From positions 1 to 6,056 of the forward strand of contig CABUGR010000075.1 in NCBI GenBank assembly GCA_902491135.1: a DNA stretch of 6,056 nt, written 5' to 3'. This document shows positions 5,455-6,056 of the stretch, one piece after another (position 1 is the stretch's first letter; each line of letters opens with the position of its first letter). The notes below the pieces were generated by a model, which saw only the letters and a list, made by a program, of their open reading frames with translations, ran no database searches and was not told the DNA's origin. The stretch comes from an uncultured Collinsella sp. Lineage in GTDB: Bacteria > Actinomycetota > Coriobacteriia > Coriobacteriales > Coriobacteriaceae. Both the position numbers and the translations under genes were made by a program.

Positions 5455-5468
5455 TCCGCGCGCGCGGG

Positions 5469-6056
5469 CTAGAACGCAAACGCGGCCGCGATGTCGCAAG
5501 AAATCAGCAGGTCGGCATTTGCATCCTGATCGGTGGGAGCAAGGTTGCATATGGCCAGCGTATCGCCGGTAAAGTAACGCGTAAGGCCCGCCGCCGGATA
5601 CACCACGAGCGAGGTCCCGCCTACAATGAGGGCATCGGCCGCGGCGATGGCGGCAACGGCACCGGTCAACACATGCTCGTCGAGCGGCTCTTCGTAGAGC
5701 ACTACATCGGGCTTGATGCGGCCGCCGCACGCGGGGCACGCGGGCACGCCCGCGGCATCCTCGTGCTCGCGCGAGCAAATCCACTCGGCGCTATAGACCG
5801 CGCCGCACGACTGGCAAATGTTGCGATGGACCGATCCGTGCAACTCAAACACGCGCTGTGAGCCGGCCATCTGATGCAGGCCGTCGATGTTTTGCGTCAC
5901 CACGGCGTCGAGCTTGCCGGCGCGCTCCAGCTCGGCCAGCTTGGTGTGGCAGCGGTTGGGCTTGGCGCCAAGCGCGATCATCTTGGTGCGGTAGAAGTCG
6001 AAGAACTCGGCCGGGTGCACCTCGTAAAAGCTATGCGAGAGCATGGTCTCGGGCGG
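5469..6056 (-). CDS. cobB: Sirtuin-type NAD-dependent deacylase, N terminus outside window
   Basis: The last 195 residues of a Sir2-family protein, which removes acetyl or other acyl groups from lysines using NAD+. The open frame runs off the right edge, so the true start, the GAGIS nicotinamide/NAD motif and roughly 50 residues are not visible; the ATG at 6044 is internal. Seen, numbering from the first visible residue, are TQNIDGLH (54-61), the catalytic His in ELHGS (73), four zinc-binding Cys in CQSC (81, 84) and CPAC (107, 110), KPDVVLYEEPLD (115-126, where many members read FGE), GGTSLVVYPAAGL (146-158) for NAD binding, and NLAPT (171-175). All visible catalytic and zinc residues are intact. 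It lies 95 bp upstream of folP-folK on the same strand, possibly co-transcribed. The exact acyl preference cannot be told from this. Confidence 0.93.
   Translation of the reverse strand, partial: PPETMLSHSFYEVHPAEFFDFYRTKMIALGAKPNRCHTKLAELERAGKLDAVVTQNIDGLHQMAGSQRVFELHGSVHRNICQSCGAVYSAEWICSREHEDAAGVPACPACGGRIKPDVVLYEEPLDEHVLTGAVAAIAAADALIVGGTSLVVYPAAGLTRYFTGDTLAICNLAPTDQDANADLLISCDIAAAFAF

Noticed and set aside
4453..5472. 339-codon open frame on the plus strand
   Set aside because: It is antisense to the DHPS domain with its intact catalytic motifs. The Gly/Arg/His-rich translation has no recognisable domain.
5374..5784. N-terminal extension of FolP up to 5784
   Set aside because: The AGGAGG site 6 nt before the ATG at 5373 and the usual distance to the first DHPS motif fix the start. 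The extension overlaps the sirtuin gene in another frame and is Arg/Cys-rich shadow.

Overview
The window looks like chromosomal DNA from a high-GC Gram-positive bacterium. The best guess is a Coriobacteriia member such as Collinsella. This rests on GC-rich codon use, strong AGGAGG/GGGAG ribosome binding sites, and a DHPS-HPPK fusion with an Ala/Glu/Pro-rich insert. It is inference from composition and gene style, not from a database match.

Layout, left to right. Positions 1-252 hold no gene but carry a strikingly regular array. A 15-16 bp repeat alternates in orientation, six full copies plus one cut by the left edge, with 24-25 bp unique spacers. Next, on the minus strand, comes an initiator tRNA-Met (341-417) with its own promoter and a strong intrinsic terminator. 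Divergent from it is coaX, type III pantothenate kinase (615-1388, +), the first step of CoA synthesis.

From about 1441 to 2847 lies what looks like an inserted cassette. A single AAA/DUF4143-type ATPase gene (1494-2690, -) with visibly lower GC than its neighbours is bracketed by three near-identical 41-43 bp palindromes. One sits 7 bp past the stop codon and two lie in the upstream region, on either side of a possible promoter.

The right half is a minus-strand cluster. A sirtuin-type NAD-dependent deacylase (5469 to beyond the right edge) is followed by a fused folP-folK gene (3643-5373) for two folate-synthesis steps. Abutting it, with TAG directly followed by ATG in the same frame, is a biotin-ligase-fold protein lacking the usual active-site signatures (2941-3642). 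A hairpin at 2872-2903 probably ends this cluster. CoaX, folate synthesis and biotin-ligase functions are cofactor housekeeping; the ATPase unit appears to be an accessory insertion between them.

The most interesting items are the alternating inverted-repeat array at the left edge, the palindrome-bracketed ATPase cassette, the roughly 135-residue insert inside the DHPS domain, and the degenerate biotin-ligase-like protein.
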